From positions 62,001 through 126,000 of the forward strand of contig CAWVNO010002515.1 in the NCBI GenBank assembly GCA_963930645.1: a stretch of DNA of 64,000 nt. Reading direction: 5' to 3'. The notes beneath the pieces are model-generated. The model had not been told where the DNA came from and ran no database searches. It saw only the letters and a list, made by a program, of their open reading frames with translations. Below are positions 22,891 through 35,542 of the stretch, one piece after another. The position numbers were made by a program, and so were the translations under genes. Numbering within the stretch: the stretch's first letter is position 1; each line of letters starts with the position of its first letter. Source of the DNA: Salticus scenicus. Taxonomy: Eukaryota; Arthropoda; Arachnida; Araneae; Salticidae.

Positions 22891-24078
22891 AGATAGGTAT
22901 ATATATATGTTTAAAAATTGTGCATAAATATGTATCAGTATAAAATTAGAAGAAAGTCTAAATTTGGTACCGTATCTCATAAGTTGATTTAAATAAGGGT
23001 CATTAAAAATATTCAAATTACCAGTAATCATGCGTCCATGATCACAATTAACATATTTTTTTAAAGAAGGATCACTGTATCTACATGTGTAAGGGTCATA
23101 GACGAAGAACTTTTTGAAAAAGAATTATAATTAAAGATTATATATAACACTTCACGTGAATAACACGTCTAACATAAACGAAGTGTTTGTTTAAATATAC
23201 AATCTAATATCTGTTTAAAATATTGTCTCGGTCGGTAAAATTAAGGTAATTTTTGTTATTATCACTTTTATATCTTATCATGACGAGGTATTTATTTTTC
23301 AAATTAGGTAGTATTTCCTTTAACCCCTCCCTCTTCTCTTTGAGAATAATAAATTGTTTTTAAAAAAGTCATTATGATATTTTTTTAAATAATATATTTT
23401 GAGATTGTAAGAAAGAATTGTTTGTTTTTAGAATATTTATTGTTTGTTTACTTTGGTAATTTCAGAAATAAATAAAGGTGCATGCGAAACAAAAAAAAAA
23501 AAAAAAAAAAAAAAAAACAGAAAGCTGACTGATTTTAATATAATAAAACTACAGAAACTTTTATTTGTTAGGTGTCGCACACACACAAAAAATATTAATA
23601 ACAAATAAATAAAGCTAGACCTTTTTGATAAATAGAACGTTTTAATTTTCTTTCTTAAATTCGTTTATCATAACTTTTGATTTTGATTCTCTTGTCTTAC
23701 CTACAAGTCATTTAATTATACTTTTATTAAAATTTTACTATAACTGCAAAATAACTATAAGTTTGTAATTTCCGTGAATAACTTATATCGTCTTTCTTAA
23801 TAAGATTTTCTTTTCCAGACAAGAAATAAACATAATTATCTTTTTATTTTATATGATTTATAAGAATATATTATAATACAGTTTCTGTGTCTGTTAAAAA
23901 AATATTGATTTTGTAATAATTAATCGATTAATAATTAATTGAATGATTAATTGTTTATGTAAAAATCATGTAATTGTTTGCCATTATAATAAATTTTTAA
24001 AATAATGTATTTTAAAACTGTAAGATTGTGTTGTTTGTTAATATAATAATTAATAGTTGTTTACTTTGTGAATTTCAG
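22891..24078. other. Intron with two exon-D/E intron modules
   Basis: From about 23,220 the sequence repeats the exon-D module (CTCGGTCGGTAAAATTAAGG, recurring at about 24,510). The exon position at 23466 follows TTTCAG but reads K then TAA and has lost its donor, so it is decayed. Confidence 0.5.
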
Positions 24079-24111
24079 ATCCCTGTACCCGTTGTAATTG
24101 TTCAGAAAATG
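24079..24111 (+). CDS. Micro-exon E of the host gene
   Basis: A 33-nt exon after TTTGTGAATTTCAG and before GTAAGT, reading IPVPVVIVQKM in phase 0. The upstream intron is homologous to that of exon D and its copies, so the acceptor belongs to the duplicated module; the sequence is hydrophobic, unlike exon D. A copy at 19383-19408 has a lost acceptor. Confidence 0.4.
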
Positions 24112-25559
24112 GTAAGTGGATTCAACTTAATCGTAAATAACAAAAAAGAGAAAGGCTATTTAAAGTTAGCCATTACAATGGATAATAATTTCTTCGTTAT
24201 AAATTTTAAGTAATTTATTTAGGTATACAAAAGACATAGCTGTCATAGAAATGGCGCAGCTAAACTTCATAGATTCACACATTTCAATTTTCTATATGTA
24301 ATTTATCGCTAGAATTTTTAACATAAACGTACCCCATTAATTTTTTATACACTTTTAAACACTCAAAATTATTGTAATTATTGTAAATTAGCTGTTTAAT
24401 TATTATTGTAAATTAGCTGTTCCGGAAATTTTTCCGGAAAATTCGGTATAATTAGTAGATATAAAACTGAATGTTAAATACACAATCCAAAAACTGAATC
24501 TTAAAATAAATATTGACTCGGTCGGTAAAATTAAGGTAATTTTTGTTATTATCACTTTTATATCTTATCATGACGAGGTATGACGATGAGAAATGAGGCT
24601 AGAACTATTTTCAGTACCAGTTCAAGATAATGAAGGATACAGGTCTTTGAATATTTAAACTTGAAATATCTTGATTTCAATTTACTTCTGATCTCGAATA
24701 TTCCAGAATTTTAAATTTGAAGCATCAAGTTTTTGGTATTGGTTAAATCGACAATATTGCGTTAAAATTAATTAGCATGTACACTTTAAAGCAATACATG
24801 TGCACACTTTAATGCAAGATGAAAATTTGTACTAAATATGCAATACTTTTAACATCCTATGAGCCCTTTAAATTTAATATTTAAAATGTATTTAAAATGT
24901 ATGTAAAATTTTATTATGTACTGCAATAAATAAACAAATATAAAAAATTCTTGCAAATGAGTTACTAGAAAATATTCGTATACTACAGAAAAAAAACGTA
25001 TTGACAGAATTTTTCCAATATAGAACAATACAGAAAGTATGGACTAGTACATGGACTAATTTTTTCTAAGGGAAAATTAGAGGTTAGCAAGGGACCGGGC
25101 TTGGCCCCAGGCCAATACCCATTAAACATGGTTGAATTTTCAAACGGACCGGGTTGGCAAAGTACAAGCAACTTTTTGATTTCGAAGTCTGTAACAAGAA
25201 ATCCCCCCCCCCCTTTTTTTTTTCTTTTCAAGTACAACTTTTGAATTTTGCGCATTATATAAAAACTTCGTAAGATGAAAAAATATACTAGTGAATCTGC
25301 AGATCAGGAGCCTCAACGTTCTATTTGCATCACTCATTACTCGGCAAATCATTTTTATTTTAACATATTATTTAAAATAATTGTATATTTATATGCATGA
25401 TTAACTTGCTACATAACCAGATATTTTTGTGAGGGGTCGACTTCTCCACTCACCCCCTCCTCCCCCCGTTGTATCTGTCAACTTATATCAATCTGTATAT
25501 ATGTGCATGTATATATTCCCTTGTGACTCACAGCCCTGTGTTAATTCCTTGTTACTCAT
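24112..25559. other. Intronic DNA, no feature recognised
   Basis: A repeat of the exon-D module start is at 24,510-24,580. A C-run then T-run lies at about 25,203-25,222. Short frames here look like chance. Confidence 0.45.
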
Positions 25560-26548
25560 AAATGCTTGTACCAAATTTCATGCCAAATGACTGCATAACA
25601 TATCGGAAATATTTCGTGTAACCCTGTAAACTAATCAATAATTCTATGCCTACTGTTTTTGACATACGACATGCTTTTAAACATTCAAATAACATATGTT
25701 TATCTCATTATGTTTAATGAAGTGTAACCATTTTAAAATGCACTTATAAGGTATACCGTCTATAGACCGTAATAGTACGAAATATTTTTCTGTGTCTCTG
25801 TACACCAACCAGAATTATTATATAAACCAATAAAAACTATTCAACTAATTCTTGGCAATTCATTAATATCTGAACCTAATTGGACATCATTTGGATGATT
25901 TCTGAATGTCATCGGAATTCTTTTGTGTGGCCCTGTAAATTAATTGTTTAGTCTATATAAAACTTTTTTGTAGAGAAAACATGCTTTTAAGCATCTTAAT
26001 AATGTATGTTAATCCCATTATGTTGAATGCAACAAAAACTTTTAAAATGCGCTTAAATAAAAATCCATCCATAGGCTCTAATGTCACAAAATTCTTTTCT
26101 GTGACATTTTAAATGAGCCATAAACAATATATACACCACTAAAAACGATACGACTTACTCTGTGTAAATCATGAATAATTGTTTGTAGTATGACATAATT
26201 TGGATGACTATGTAACATTTCAGAAACAGTTGTAAGGTCTTGTATATTAATTATTAAGTCTAACCACACATTTTCTACACAAAACATGCTTTTAAGCATA
26301 TCATTAATATATATTAATTTCATTTTGCTTAATGCAGTGTGACTATGTTAAAATGCGGTTAAGAAATTCTGCCTATTGGCTGTAATGATAAGAAAAAATT
26401 TTCTGCATCTCTATACACGAACCATAAACAATACAGACACCAAAAATTATAAAGCTATTTCTGTATTGCACCTAAACATGTGTACCAATTTGCAAATCAA
26501 TCAGAAAGTTTTTGCGGACGCTATTGCGGTACGTACAAAGTATGCCCA
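25560..26548. repeat. Decayed tandem satellite, about 307-bp unit
   Basis: The phrase AACATGCTTTTAAGCAT recurs with variation at about 25,670, 25,978 and 26,284, spacings of about 308 and 306. Each unit also carries TTTTAAAATGC(A/G) and a CTGTGTCTCTGTACA-type block. The array is interrupted at 26549 and resumes at 28659, where the same blocks continue. Confidence 0.75.
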
Positions 26549-26560
26549 CACTGAGGAAAA

Positions 26561-26591
<31 letters not shown>

Positions 26592-28658
26592 TATGTTACC
26601 GTTAAAACGCGAAATCCGTTAATCTGCAGATTACCTAGCTAATCTGCAGATTAACTAAAATAACCCGTTAAAGAGCGGAATAAAGAGTTTTCCGCATTTT
26701 AACTAGGTAATCTGCAGATTAACGGTTTCAGTATCGTTAAAGTTCAAATGTTTGTTTCGAGCCTTAGTTTTTTTTACATTCACTATGACGTCAAACAGCC
26801 ATGTGATACAGATACGCGAATGACCTTCAAACATAACTAAAACTTTTACCCCTTCCGTTCCGCACTTCCGCTATGTTATGATGATAAACCGATAAACGGC
26901 AAACGCAAAGTGTGGAGGGTGGAAGCCATGATTATGTTTATTATTATGACTAACACAACATTTAAAGTAACAAGTAAGTTATAATTGTTTTAATTTTGAT
27001 TTTATTTCTATCTTTTTTAATTCTGTCAATATAAGTTTGATAAGTGTCTGCATTTTATTAATGAAATGTAATCTTTATTAAAAGCTGTCTCTCGTGAAAC
27101 TCCATTTTGAATTATGAATATTAGATTTACATTACAGTAATTATTTCCTTCCGAACTAAAACTCTTAAACCATAACTTTTTAAAACTAATTTATTTTAAA
27201 ATTTATTTAAATTACTATTACTTACTGGGGAAAAAAAAAAGATATATTAATTATTAACTTTGAAAAATATTATGGCATTTAATAAATACTTAATATGAAA
27301 TTTCTGTACATTTTTTAGCATTTCATTACATTTTTTCAAGTTTCCTGTACATATTTTATATATCATGATTATATTTTTATTTATTTATTTATTTATTTTA
27401 AATTTTGTTCGCTTTTTCAGATAATTTCGTTGTAGTTTATCACATAAAAAGTGTTAATAAAGTTTTTTTTTTTTTGTAAAATTAATATATTTGCTAAACT
27501 TGGCAGATATATGTATGCTGCAAAATATAGTTTAATAAAGCATTGAAAACTGTCATTTTAATTTTCATGCATTCTAAAAAATGTTAAAGTAGTTTTAATT
27601 ATTTGAAGTACTTCTTAAATAATACTTCTGATTTGTCTAATTTAATATTTCTAGTACTTAAACAGTAATAGCAATATAAATTGTTAATAAAACTTTTTTT
27701 TTTTTTTTTTAATTTTAAATTGTTAAATATTTTTATTTTGAAAAGAAATCGTTACTGTATTACAATTCTAACATTCATTTATAAAATAGAATTTATTGAA
27801 AGCTATTAAAGCTATTATATTTCATATTAAAAATGCATAACATCTTCAAACTTATATTGACAGAATAAAAAAGATGAAATAAATAAAAGATAAAACAAAT
27901 ATAACTTTAAAAGATATAAAAATTAAAACACATACAGATTAAAATAAGTAAAGAAAGAAATAAAAAAAGAAAAGAAAACTATTTTTTCCGAATGAAAAAA
28001 CAAATACAACACAGCGTGCTGTAAAATTACAACACCAGATATCTTATTTTCACTTTAACTAGTGCCTAGTAGGTAATGTGCAGATTATCTAGGTAATTCG
28101 CAGATTACCTAGGTAATTTGAGAAATAAAACAATTTTCCTCACTTTAACGGATCACCCTAGTTAATGTGCAGATTACCTAGCTAATCTGCAGATTAACTG
28201 ATTTCTGCACTTTAGCGGTAACATATATATATATATACTGCCTTCATCTAAATCGAATAAGTGGTCATTTTCTAAATTCATAAACTAGAAATATAGATTT
28301 CCGCGCTATGCATAAAAGGCACGCCAACAAACTGAGTAGATGAAATGATCGACATTTCTAGATGGTGAAACAATATTCTTAATCCTTTGTATTGCGAAAA
28401 CTTCTCGCTTGATTTTCTAGAATTGGATCATACACCAAGATTATAGTTGTTAAAACTTGCCTCTTGTACTCACATTTATTTGCAGAGATTTTAAATAAGT
28501 TTGACCTCGATAATATAGGAAAACGCTCTAGAATTCTAATAGGGATTTTTAGAACTCGCTTTCCAAGTGGACTAGAATTTATGAGGATGACATGAAACTA
28601 TTTTTTCTAGAGCCACAATTTAGAATCTAGATGTCAGTTACAAAATTTTTTCTCAGTG
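26549..28658. mobile_element. Element with CACTGAG ends, host of a nested insertion
   Basis: Termini CACTGAGGAAAAAAA and TTTTTTTCTCAGTG are inverted. It interrupts the 307-bp satellite. Its own sequence (28,240-28,650) is rich in TCTAGAA-type motifs and non-coding. Most of its length is a second element inserted in an AT run. Confidence 0.55.
26595..28222. mobile_element. 1.6-kb element with repeated CTGCAGATTA subterminal motifs
   Basis: Ends GTTACCGTTAAAACGCG and, from the right, GTTACCGCTAAAGTGC. Both ends carry multiple copies of TAATCTGCAGATTA and CCTAG-type motifs in both orientations, likely transposase binding sites. The inside has no long frame; GC-richer DNA near 26,780-26,950 ends in an ATG context followed by an AAGTAAGT donor-like site, perhaps the start of a lost transposase gene. 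I cannot name the superfamily. Confidence 0.7.
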
Positions 28659-28870
28659 CATAGGTCGTAATGATAAGTAAAACTTTGACATGTCCCTGTA
28701 CATGAACTACAAACTGAATACGCGCCCAAAACTATACAACTAATTCTGTGTGGGTGGTGAACATGTGTACCAATTTTCAAGTCACTAGGGGGATTTTTAC
28801 GGCCGCTATCGCGAGACAGACAGACAGACACATAGACAGAATCCAAAATCTTTTTGAGTCTCCACATGGA
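28659..28870. repeat. Continuation of the 307-bp satellite
   Basis: Aligns to 26,365-26,548: GTAATGATAAG, CATGTGTACCAATTT and GCTAT(T/C)GCG blocks in the same order, ending in a short CAGA repeat. Confidence 0.65.
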
Positions 28871-30436
28871 AGCCTCCCCTGACGTTTCGGCAAAAAACGT
28901 TTCTTGCAGTTAAGGTACATCATATTACTTTATAGAAGTACAATTTTCCTTAATCAACTAGATATTAAGCTTTCTTATCTATAAATTCATATTAAAATGA
29001 TTATAAAAGAATTTGGTGGTTGTATGTTTGTGATGTGTAAACAACTGAATGAAGCATGTAATTCCCTCTTAAAATCATTTAAAGCTGAACGACGCGAAAG
29101 CTTGACTAATTTTTGTTTTTATTTCGGGTCCAGCCGGCTTGAACCTATATTTTACCCTAAAAAAAATTACGCTTTCAATCTGCATAAAAGCGTTGTCACT
29201 CGCTATCTGAAATAAAGTAGGATAAAATAATTTAATACAGGATATAATTGAATTTAAACGCAGACACACATGGTTACTTTCACACATTCACGTTCATGCA
29301 TAATAAGCGTACACACACACATTCACCCACGGGAAAAGTCTTGCAAAACTCCTACATTAGCAGATACTTTCCATATTTATTGGGAAAGATTCAGGCATTG
29401 TGGACAAAACTGCTTAAAAGTCTAGAGGAGGCAGATTTTGATTTTCGTTTTTAATTGTTTTAATCTTATTTTTATATAAGTCGAGGCAGAGATAACTATC
29501 ATGTGGACTGGTCTGTACTCAAACCGAGATTTCTATTTTTGTTTCAGACTGGACTAGGTATCGAGATTTTCATTTTTATGGCGGGACCAAAATTGATTGA
29601 TTGTGATTGGCTGGCAGTGGTTTGAAATTTCAAGTCCGTGCAGAGCGCTAGGGTACACTGTAACAAAAAAAAAAAATCACATCAAATAAAATTCTCCAGT
29701 TTAACCAACCAAGATCAAACCATTCATCACATTGTATGCGAGGGTGTTGCTTCTTTGCCATGCAGCGACATTTTGTGCTGTTATTTAGCACTTTCGAATC
29801 TCACTTTAATACTTAGTTTTCCCAAATGCAAAACTGAAAAAGATATGTACCACCAGATAAAATCTGTATTATGAGGCGCCTATGGCATCCTTATTATGAT
29901 TATGCTAATTCATGTGTTTGAAATAGTGTTTGTTTATAAGAGACTATAAGCTCTTATTTTTTACCACCAGGGCCGTTGTAAAACACTTTACAGTATCGTA
30001 AAAATCATTCACTCGGTTAAACACATAATATGTCCTAATCTCACACAAATCCTTTCATTAAAACAGTATTAATAAAATTTTCATCGCTAGTGGGCACTGT
30101 AAGCTGTTTTAACACTATCTAAAACCTGATTTCATTTCATACAATTTTTATACTTAATCATGTATACAAAACACTCATGAAACATATATGCCAAATATGA
30201 TATCATTAAAATCATTCACTCACTAAACACACAATTTGTCTTAATCACATATAAAACCTTACTTATATCATATTTGTCAATGACTGCACCGATGACTCCA
30301 TGGAGTAGACCTTGTTTATCCATGGATTATACTTAATCATCTGGTGCATGTAAAATTTATGCGCTGTTAGCATTATCTTTCAGTGTTACAGAGTCAGTCA
30401 GTCAACCAGTGTGTCAATGATGAGCATAAATATATA
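28871..30436. other. Intronic DNA with diverged internal repeats
   Basis: Near 29,990-30,270 the phrase AAAATCATTCACTC recurs about 210 bp apart with related flanks. Nothing coding is supported; a donor-acceptor-like patch near 29,540 (TTTGTTTCAG then GTATCG) is only 12 nt long. Confidence 0.4.
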
Positions 30437-31522
30437 CAGGTTGATTCAAAATGAATATAGAGATTACAAACGGCTATAAATACTTATTTGAAAATAATTC
30501 ATCGATAAGAATCACACAGATTGTAGAAGGAAGTTTAAATTTTGTTTACATATACTTTATAAATATTCTATCGTCAATGTCAACGTGAATGCTTCGAATT
30601 ACCTGCATATGGTCGCAACTAATACTCAATCCATGTTATGAAGTAAAATCCAGATGAACGTTTCTTTCGATCTACGAAAAAATATAATTTTATGAGGAAA
30701 TTCTGTGTTTAGTAATTCTAGAAGTAATACTTCTAAGTTTCTTCGAAAGTGGTAGAAAGTCGTCAGTGCTAGTTAAAATTACGAGGATGCTTCTTTCCAC
30801 GATCGACTCTAAGATCGTGATGGCATATTTGTTCCATGTGACTCCCCTTGAGATCACGGACAGCATCTAAGCTGTAGTCCATTTCACGCCATGCATTCTA
30901 AAGTATATCTGAAGTCACTAATGCAAGCTCATTAGAAGTACGCATTTTGAGTTCCGATATTGTTTCTGTGAAAGGAAGTTCTATAAGATTATGTGAAAGA
31001 CCATGCGCTCTTTTTGCCGAAAACAATTCCAGAACTTAAAAAGCCCACCAGCGGCCGATAGGTTCGGTCCTCGAAGCTGGTAAACATGAAATGCCGGATT
31101 CGGTCCTAGATCGCGCTCGTCGGCCTAGCTGTTCGAAATTTTCCGTTGTTATTTTCCATAAATGTGGGCTAGGACCTCTTAGAAAGACCCCCGACAGAGG
31201 GCACTCCCCCTCAGGCTTAGGACCCTAGTGTAGTCAATCGGCTTTATCCCATACCAGTACCAGAACTCATTATTGTGCGCTTGTGTTGTTGACTTCAACG
31301 CAAGCACACCAGAAAAATATACTTCAGAATGTATGATATGAGATCAACAGCCGGTTAAATGTTGTCCGTATTACAAAGGGAAGTCACATAGAACATTCAT
31401 AAAGTATGTAAACAAATTTTGAACTTCCTTTTACATTCTATGCAATTTTTTATCAATAAATGGTTTTCAATTAAATAGTTATAACCGTTTGTAATCGCTA
31501 TATACATTTTGAATCCCCCATG
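30437..31522 (-). mobile_element. Mariner-like element with transposase C-terminal remnant
   Basis: Inverted ends CAGGTTGATTCAAAATG and, from the right, CATGGGGGATTCAAAATG, with TA flanks. The minus strand gives a transposase tail, LPFTETISELKMRT then ILQNAWREMDYSLDAVR, the usual C-terminal helix of IS630/mariner-type transposases. The catalytic part is missing. Confidence 0.75.
31037..31259 (+). mobile_element. SINE-like insertion with tRNA-like head
   Basis: A 223-bp insertion in the mariner relic flanked by an 8-bp duplication CCAGAACT (31029-31036, 31260-31267). The head GCGGCCGATAGGTT resembles the A box of a Ser/Leu-type tRNA, and GGATTCGGTCC about 45 nt on resembles the B box. GC-rich relative to surroundings. 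Confidence 0.6.
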
Positions 31523-31556
31523 TATTTTAATGGTTACATATTTTATCTGGTTACAA

Positions 31557-31557
<1 letters not shown>

Positions 31558-31588
<31 letters not shown>

Positions 31589-31600
31589 TAATAATAATAA
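31558..31600. repeat. (AAT)n microsatellite
   Basis: About fourteen AAT units with one interruption. Confidence 0.9.
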
Positions 31601-32004
31601 CGTGTGTTTCGACAGATCTCAGTCTGAGATGTAATTTTATCGTAAAAATTTTAAAAGCAGGCATTTGCTCGAACATTATATAACTATTATCTTACAAAAA
31701 TTTTCAGTTCAGATTTTTTTTTTTTTTTTTTTCCTTTCTTAATTCAAATAAAAAAAGAATACCTTGGTTCATGTAATATATAGTTAATATTTTATGAATT
31801 TATGAATTATGCTTTTTTTTTTTTTTTTTTCAATCAATCATTTGTATTGATAGGGAAATTATTTTGCAAGTTTTAATCTAAAATTAAACGGATTGACTTC
31901 ATGTCGATCGCATCTTATAAATAACCTCACTTCTAAACTTTCTTATTTGTATGTATAATTTATAAATTGATAATTGTGTTTAAATTAAATTACCTTTATT
32001 TCAG

Positions 32005-32046
32005 GATGAAAGAATAATTGAACATGCCATAAAAATGGGGTACATA
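32005..32046 (+). CDS. Micro-exon F of the host gene
   Basis: A 42-nt exon after CCTTTATTTCAG and before GTAAGT, reading DERIIEHAIKMGYI in phase 0. About 120 nt of upstream intron are homologous to those before exons B1 and B2, so it belongs to the same duplicated exon family by position while its coding sequence has diverged. Length again 42 nt. Confidence 0.5.
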
Positions 32047-32200
32047 GTAAGTACAATTTTTATTGTTATTTATGAAGTTATAGATTTTTATTTTAAAAAA
32101 TTCTAACTAAAACTAACAAACTAAACTTTATAACAAATTTATCCTATTGTGTAAATTCATTATATACAGATGGCTTAACGGGTAATGTCAAAAAATAAAA

Positions 32201-32208
32201 GAAAGAGA

Positions 32209-32262
<54 letters not shown>
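32201..32262. repeat. (GA)n microsatellite
   Basis: Nearly pure GA run. Confidence 0.95.
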
Positions 32263-32266
<4 letters not shown>

Positions 32267-32370
32267 AAAGAATAAATGAAAAGAAAAAGGCTAGTGGATG
32301 GCGCTAAAATTGAGCAAGCAATTATAAATCCCCCCTGTCCACTGAATACATTGAATATCGAATATATGTA

Positions 32371-33762
32371 CACTCTTTCTCATATTTATAAACACACTTG
32401 ATGTTTTGAAATAACTAATTTAAAAATAATTGTGAACAAGATTATACTAAGTGCACTTAATATATCTAGTATTCTAAAAACCAAAACTGCTATAATTTTT
32501 TAATATGAAACAAAATTAATAAAAAATAATGCAAAATATTTTTTTCTCCACGCTTTTAGATGTTCATAATTATAGGAACAATCAAGATTTTTTCGTTTTA
32601 CTTAACGTACTAGCGGATAAATTACAGTTGACATGCAAATTTGTTAACTACTGGGCTAGATTAATTCATATATAAGCCTTCAATATTTCTTGGACGGACA
32701 TTACTGATAATTCCTCGAAAAAAAGAACGTTCATGTAGTGTAGTATGATAAATGTGTTTTTTAAATGGAAGGATAATTTCAATCCGCCGAATTTCTAATG
32801 AAATTCGAAGGTCTAAAATTGCTGAAGGAAATGTGATCAAACGTTTAACTGCTGGTTCGATAGGAGAGAAATCTGATGCAAAATCAGAGTTGTTTTACAG
32901 AGATCGAAGACTCATAATTCCTCTTACTGTTTTACTCATAATGACTGCTGCTGAATTTGCTCGTAATTTTTAACGAAAGGTTTGGGTCCACACTTATGCA
33001 TGTTTAAAATAATTAATAATATGTTAAAATGAATAAAAAACCTGTAATAATCAATAAGCATTTAATGGGGGAAAGAACGTCTGTGTTAAAATTGAATAAA
33101 GACAATATTAAATGGTAAAATGTTGCATTTTCGGATGAAAAACATTTTATTCTTGATTAACCAAATGGTTTTAATAGTTACTGGCACGATCTGAAGATAG
33201 CGAAAAACGGAGCAGATTTTTTAAAGGCAGATATGAATCGGGCATTTTAAAGGTGGATCTATATGGTGCTCTGGGGAGCTGTTTCTACTGAAGGCAGAAT
33301 GAATTTAGTAATTTTTTCTATTATTATGAACATTAAGAGAATATCCGCAAATTTTAAACGTGGAATTCTCAGATTTTTGTTAGATTTTGGGGGGTAATAA
33401 TATTTTTTTCAACAAGACTTACATTTTTGCTTTACTTTTAGAGCAATAGGAAATAGTTCGAAGAAAGAAACTTATGTATTATTGCCTTTCCCGAGGCCTA
33501 GAAGTTGAAAAAACCTTAACTTATCATATTAGAAAAGTGCATGCAAGTGGAAAGCAATTTTAAATAGTTTGAATGTATTCAGAATATCATCTATGCTGTA
33601 TAAAATGGTATTGAAACTGAATATTAAAAAAAATCTATATATATATATATATATACCAGAGAGAACGTCTGACTGTTTAATTCCTAAAAAGAAACCCCAT
33701 AAAATATTAATTTAAAGAATAACTAAAAAAAAAAAAAAATTACTAAGATTCGTGCTGTCCTT
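32371..33762 (+). mobile_element. Tc1-like transposon, right end missing
   Basis: Starts after TA with CACTCTTTCTCATATTTATA and is an inverted relative of 10194-11828. A degenerate helix-turn-helix region is readable at 32752-32973 (RISNEIRRSKIAEG), and later FSDEKHFILD, then a stop, then NGFNSYWHDLK, the catalytic-core region. It stops near 33,762, short of the inverted repeat. Confidence 0.8.
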
Positions 33763-34409
33763 CTGAGAAAAACCATCTTGAAGATAATGATAAGGCATGC
33801 TATAGCTTACAATACAACTGACACAACTGTCTCTGAGATGGCTAATTTTCGAAATAGAGATGTGGAGATTTTCGTACACGTTTGAGTACTTCATGCACAT
33901 TAATTAATCACATAAAGACAAAATTGTTATTATTGTTATTATTATTTTTTACTTCTGTCACCGAGATGAGACATGGCAAATAAATTTGTTCCTGAAATTT
34001 CGTCTCTTTTTAAATAATTATCTGAAATTTTATCAAAAGTAGAATTTTGCCTCGACATGAAAATACTGCTGAATGAAAACTGTAAAAAAGAAAAAAAAAA
34101 AAAAAAAAAAAACACAAAAACTTGAGGGAAAAAAAAAAAAAAGAACACGCAACGATCAATTTGGGTTCAAAGCGCCAGCATAACTCTTGATGAAGTGAAA
34201 AAAGTAGACGATGAGCGCTCTGCCAAAGTTTTCCTCCAAAGTCTGCCAAAGTACGTTGCTTTCATGCAGCACTCGTGCCTAATTTTTGAACACATTTATC
34301 TAATTTCGTTTGTTGTGTGCCCAAGGTCAAATCTTGCAAGCGGATTTTTACTCGCTTCCAATAATCCGACTGAGTTAAAATTGTGCATGCTTGCATCATT
34401 CCGATGGAT
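33763..34409. other. Intronic DNA, nothing recognised
   Basis: Poly-A stretches at about 34,088-34,141; no supported gene. Confidence 0.4.
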
Positions 34410-34920
34410 AACAAAACATGCTAAAGAAGTAACGGGCTTAGGGGAGTGAACCTGCGGGCCTGGGCCCCAACATCAGTTTAAGAACTGATTTCGAATATTA
34501 ACCTATTTCCTGAAATTTTGCAAACATATATAACTCCTATAACAATACATGCTCAGGTAGCAACAGAGGAGGGAATAGCCTGGGGTTCCTGGGCATCAAG
34601 CTTCTATTACAAATTTGATCTCGAATTTTAACCTACGGCCTATCATCCTATCAAGCAGATATTTTGCATGCACGAATAAATAACTCCGATGTCAAAATAT
34701 ACTCTAACAGCAACGAGTTAGGAGGGTAGAAGGCCTGGAGGACCTGTGCCCCAAATCCAGTTAAAGATTCGATTTCGAATTTTAACCCACTCTCTATCAC
34801 CTGATTGCGCTTAAATTGTGTATGTATGTGTAACTCCGATGACAATGCGCACTCAAGCAGTAGTGGTTTTAGCGGTGTCCTGGGTAGCACTTGACCCTTC
34901 TGTTCAAATCTTTTAGTACG
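34410..34920. repeat. Decayed tandem repeat, roughly 150-bp unit
   Basis: Three diverged units share TTTCGAAT(A/T)TTAACC, ATAACTCC(G/T)AT and GGCCTGGG-like blocks in the same order. Confidence 0.6.
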
Positions 34921-35161
34921 GTTGATATCGGAACCCTATGAAAAAACATTTCTTTTGCTCTAAAAGTTGACACGAAAGACAACAACATGAGAGATTTTTT
35001 TTTATTTCTTTCACTGGAATTATTAAAATGAATAAAATCTTGTTTTTTTTTTTTTTTTTTTTTTTTTTGCTATTGTTTTAAAGTAATTAATATTCGTTAA
35101 ACTTCGCAAGTAGCTCAGCTCTCCATGAATATACGCTTATGAATATGAGTATGCATATATA

Positions 35162-35337
35162 CAGTCGAATCTCGTTAACGTGAATCTCAAGTGGGATAAA
35201 AAAAATTTGTTCATATTATCAGTCATTCATGCTATCAGCAACTCAGAAATTAATCTACATTTTGACATGGATTGTGGAAACAGTTCATGCTAAAAGTAAT
35301 TCACGTTAAGCGTGCTTACGTTAACGAAGTATGACTG
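35162..35337. mobile_element. MITE with pogo-like ends
   Basis: A 176-bp element with ends CAGTCGAATCTCGTTAACGT and, from the right, CAGTCATACTTCGTTAACGT, with TA flanks. Non-coding. Confidence 0.75.
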
Positions 35338-35344
35338 TATATAT

Positions 35345-35542
35345 ATGCACTGATTCCCATAATTATAAGGACACCCGTTTTTTTATAATAACTAAACACT
35401 GAACACTATTATTTAAACAAATATATTTTTTATTAATTTGAATTTCATTAATAGAGTATATTTAAAAAGTTTTATCATTTTTCTATTTTAAAAAGCTTTA
35501 AATACGGTCAAAAAGATGATTTTTTAGGTGTTCACAATTATA
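35345..35542. mobile_element. Fragment of the 10194-11828 Tc1-like family
   Basis: Homologous to the left 200 bp of the element at 10194 (ATAATTATAAGGACACCCGT) and inverted relative to the truncated copy at 32371-33762. Confidence 0.75.
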
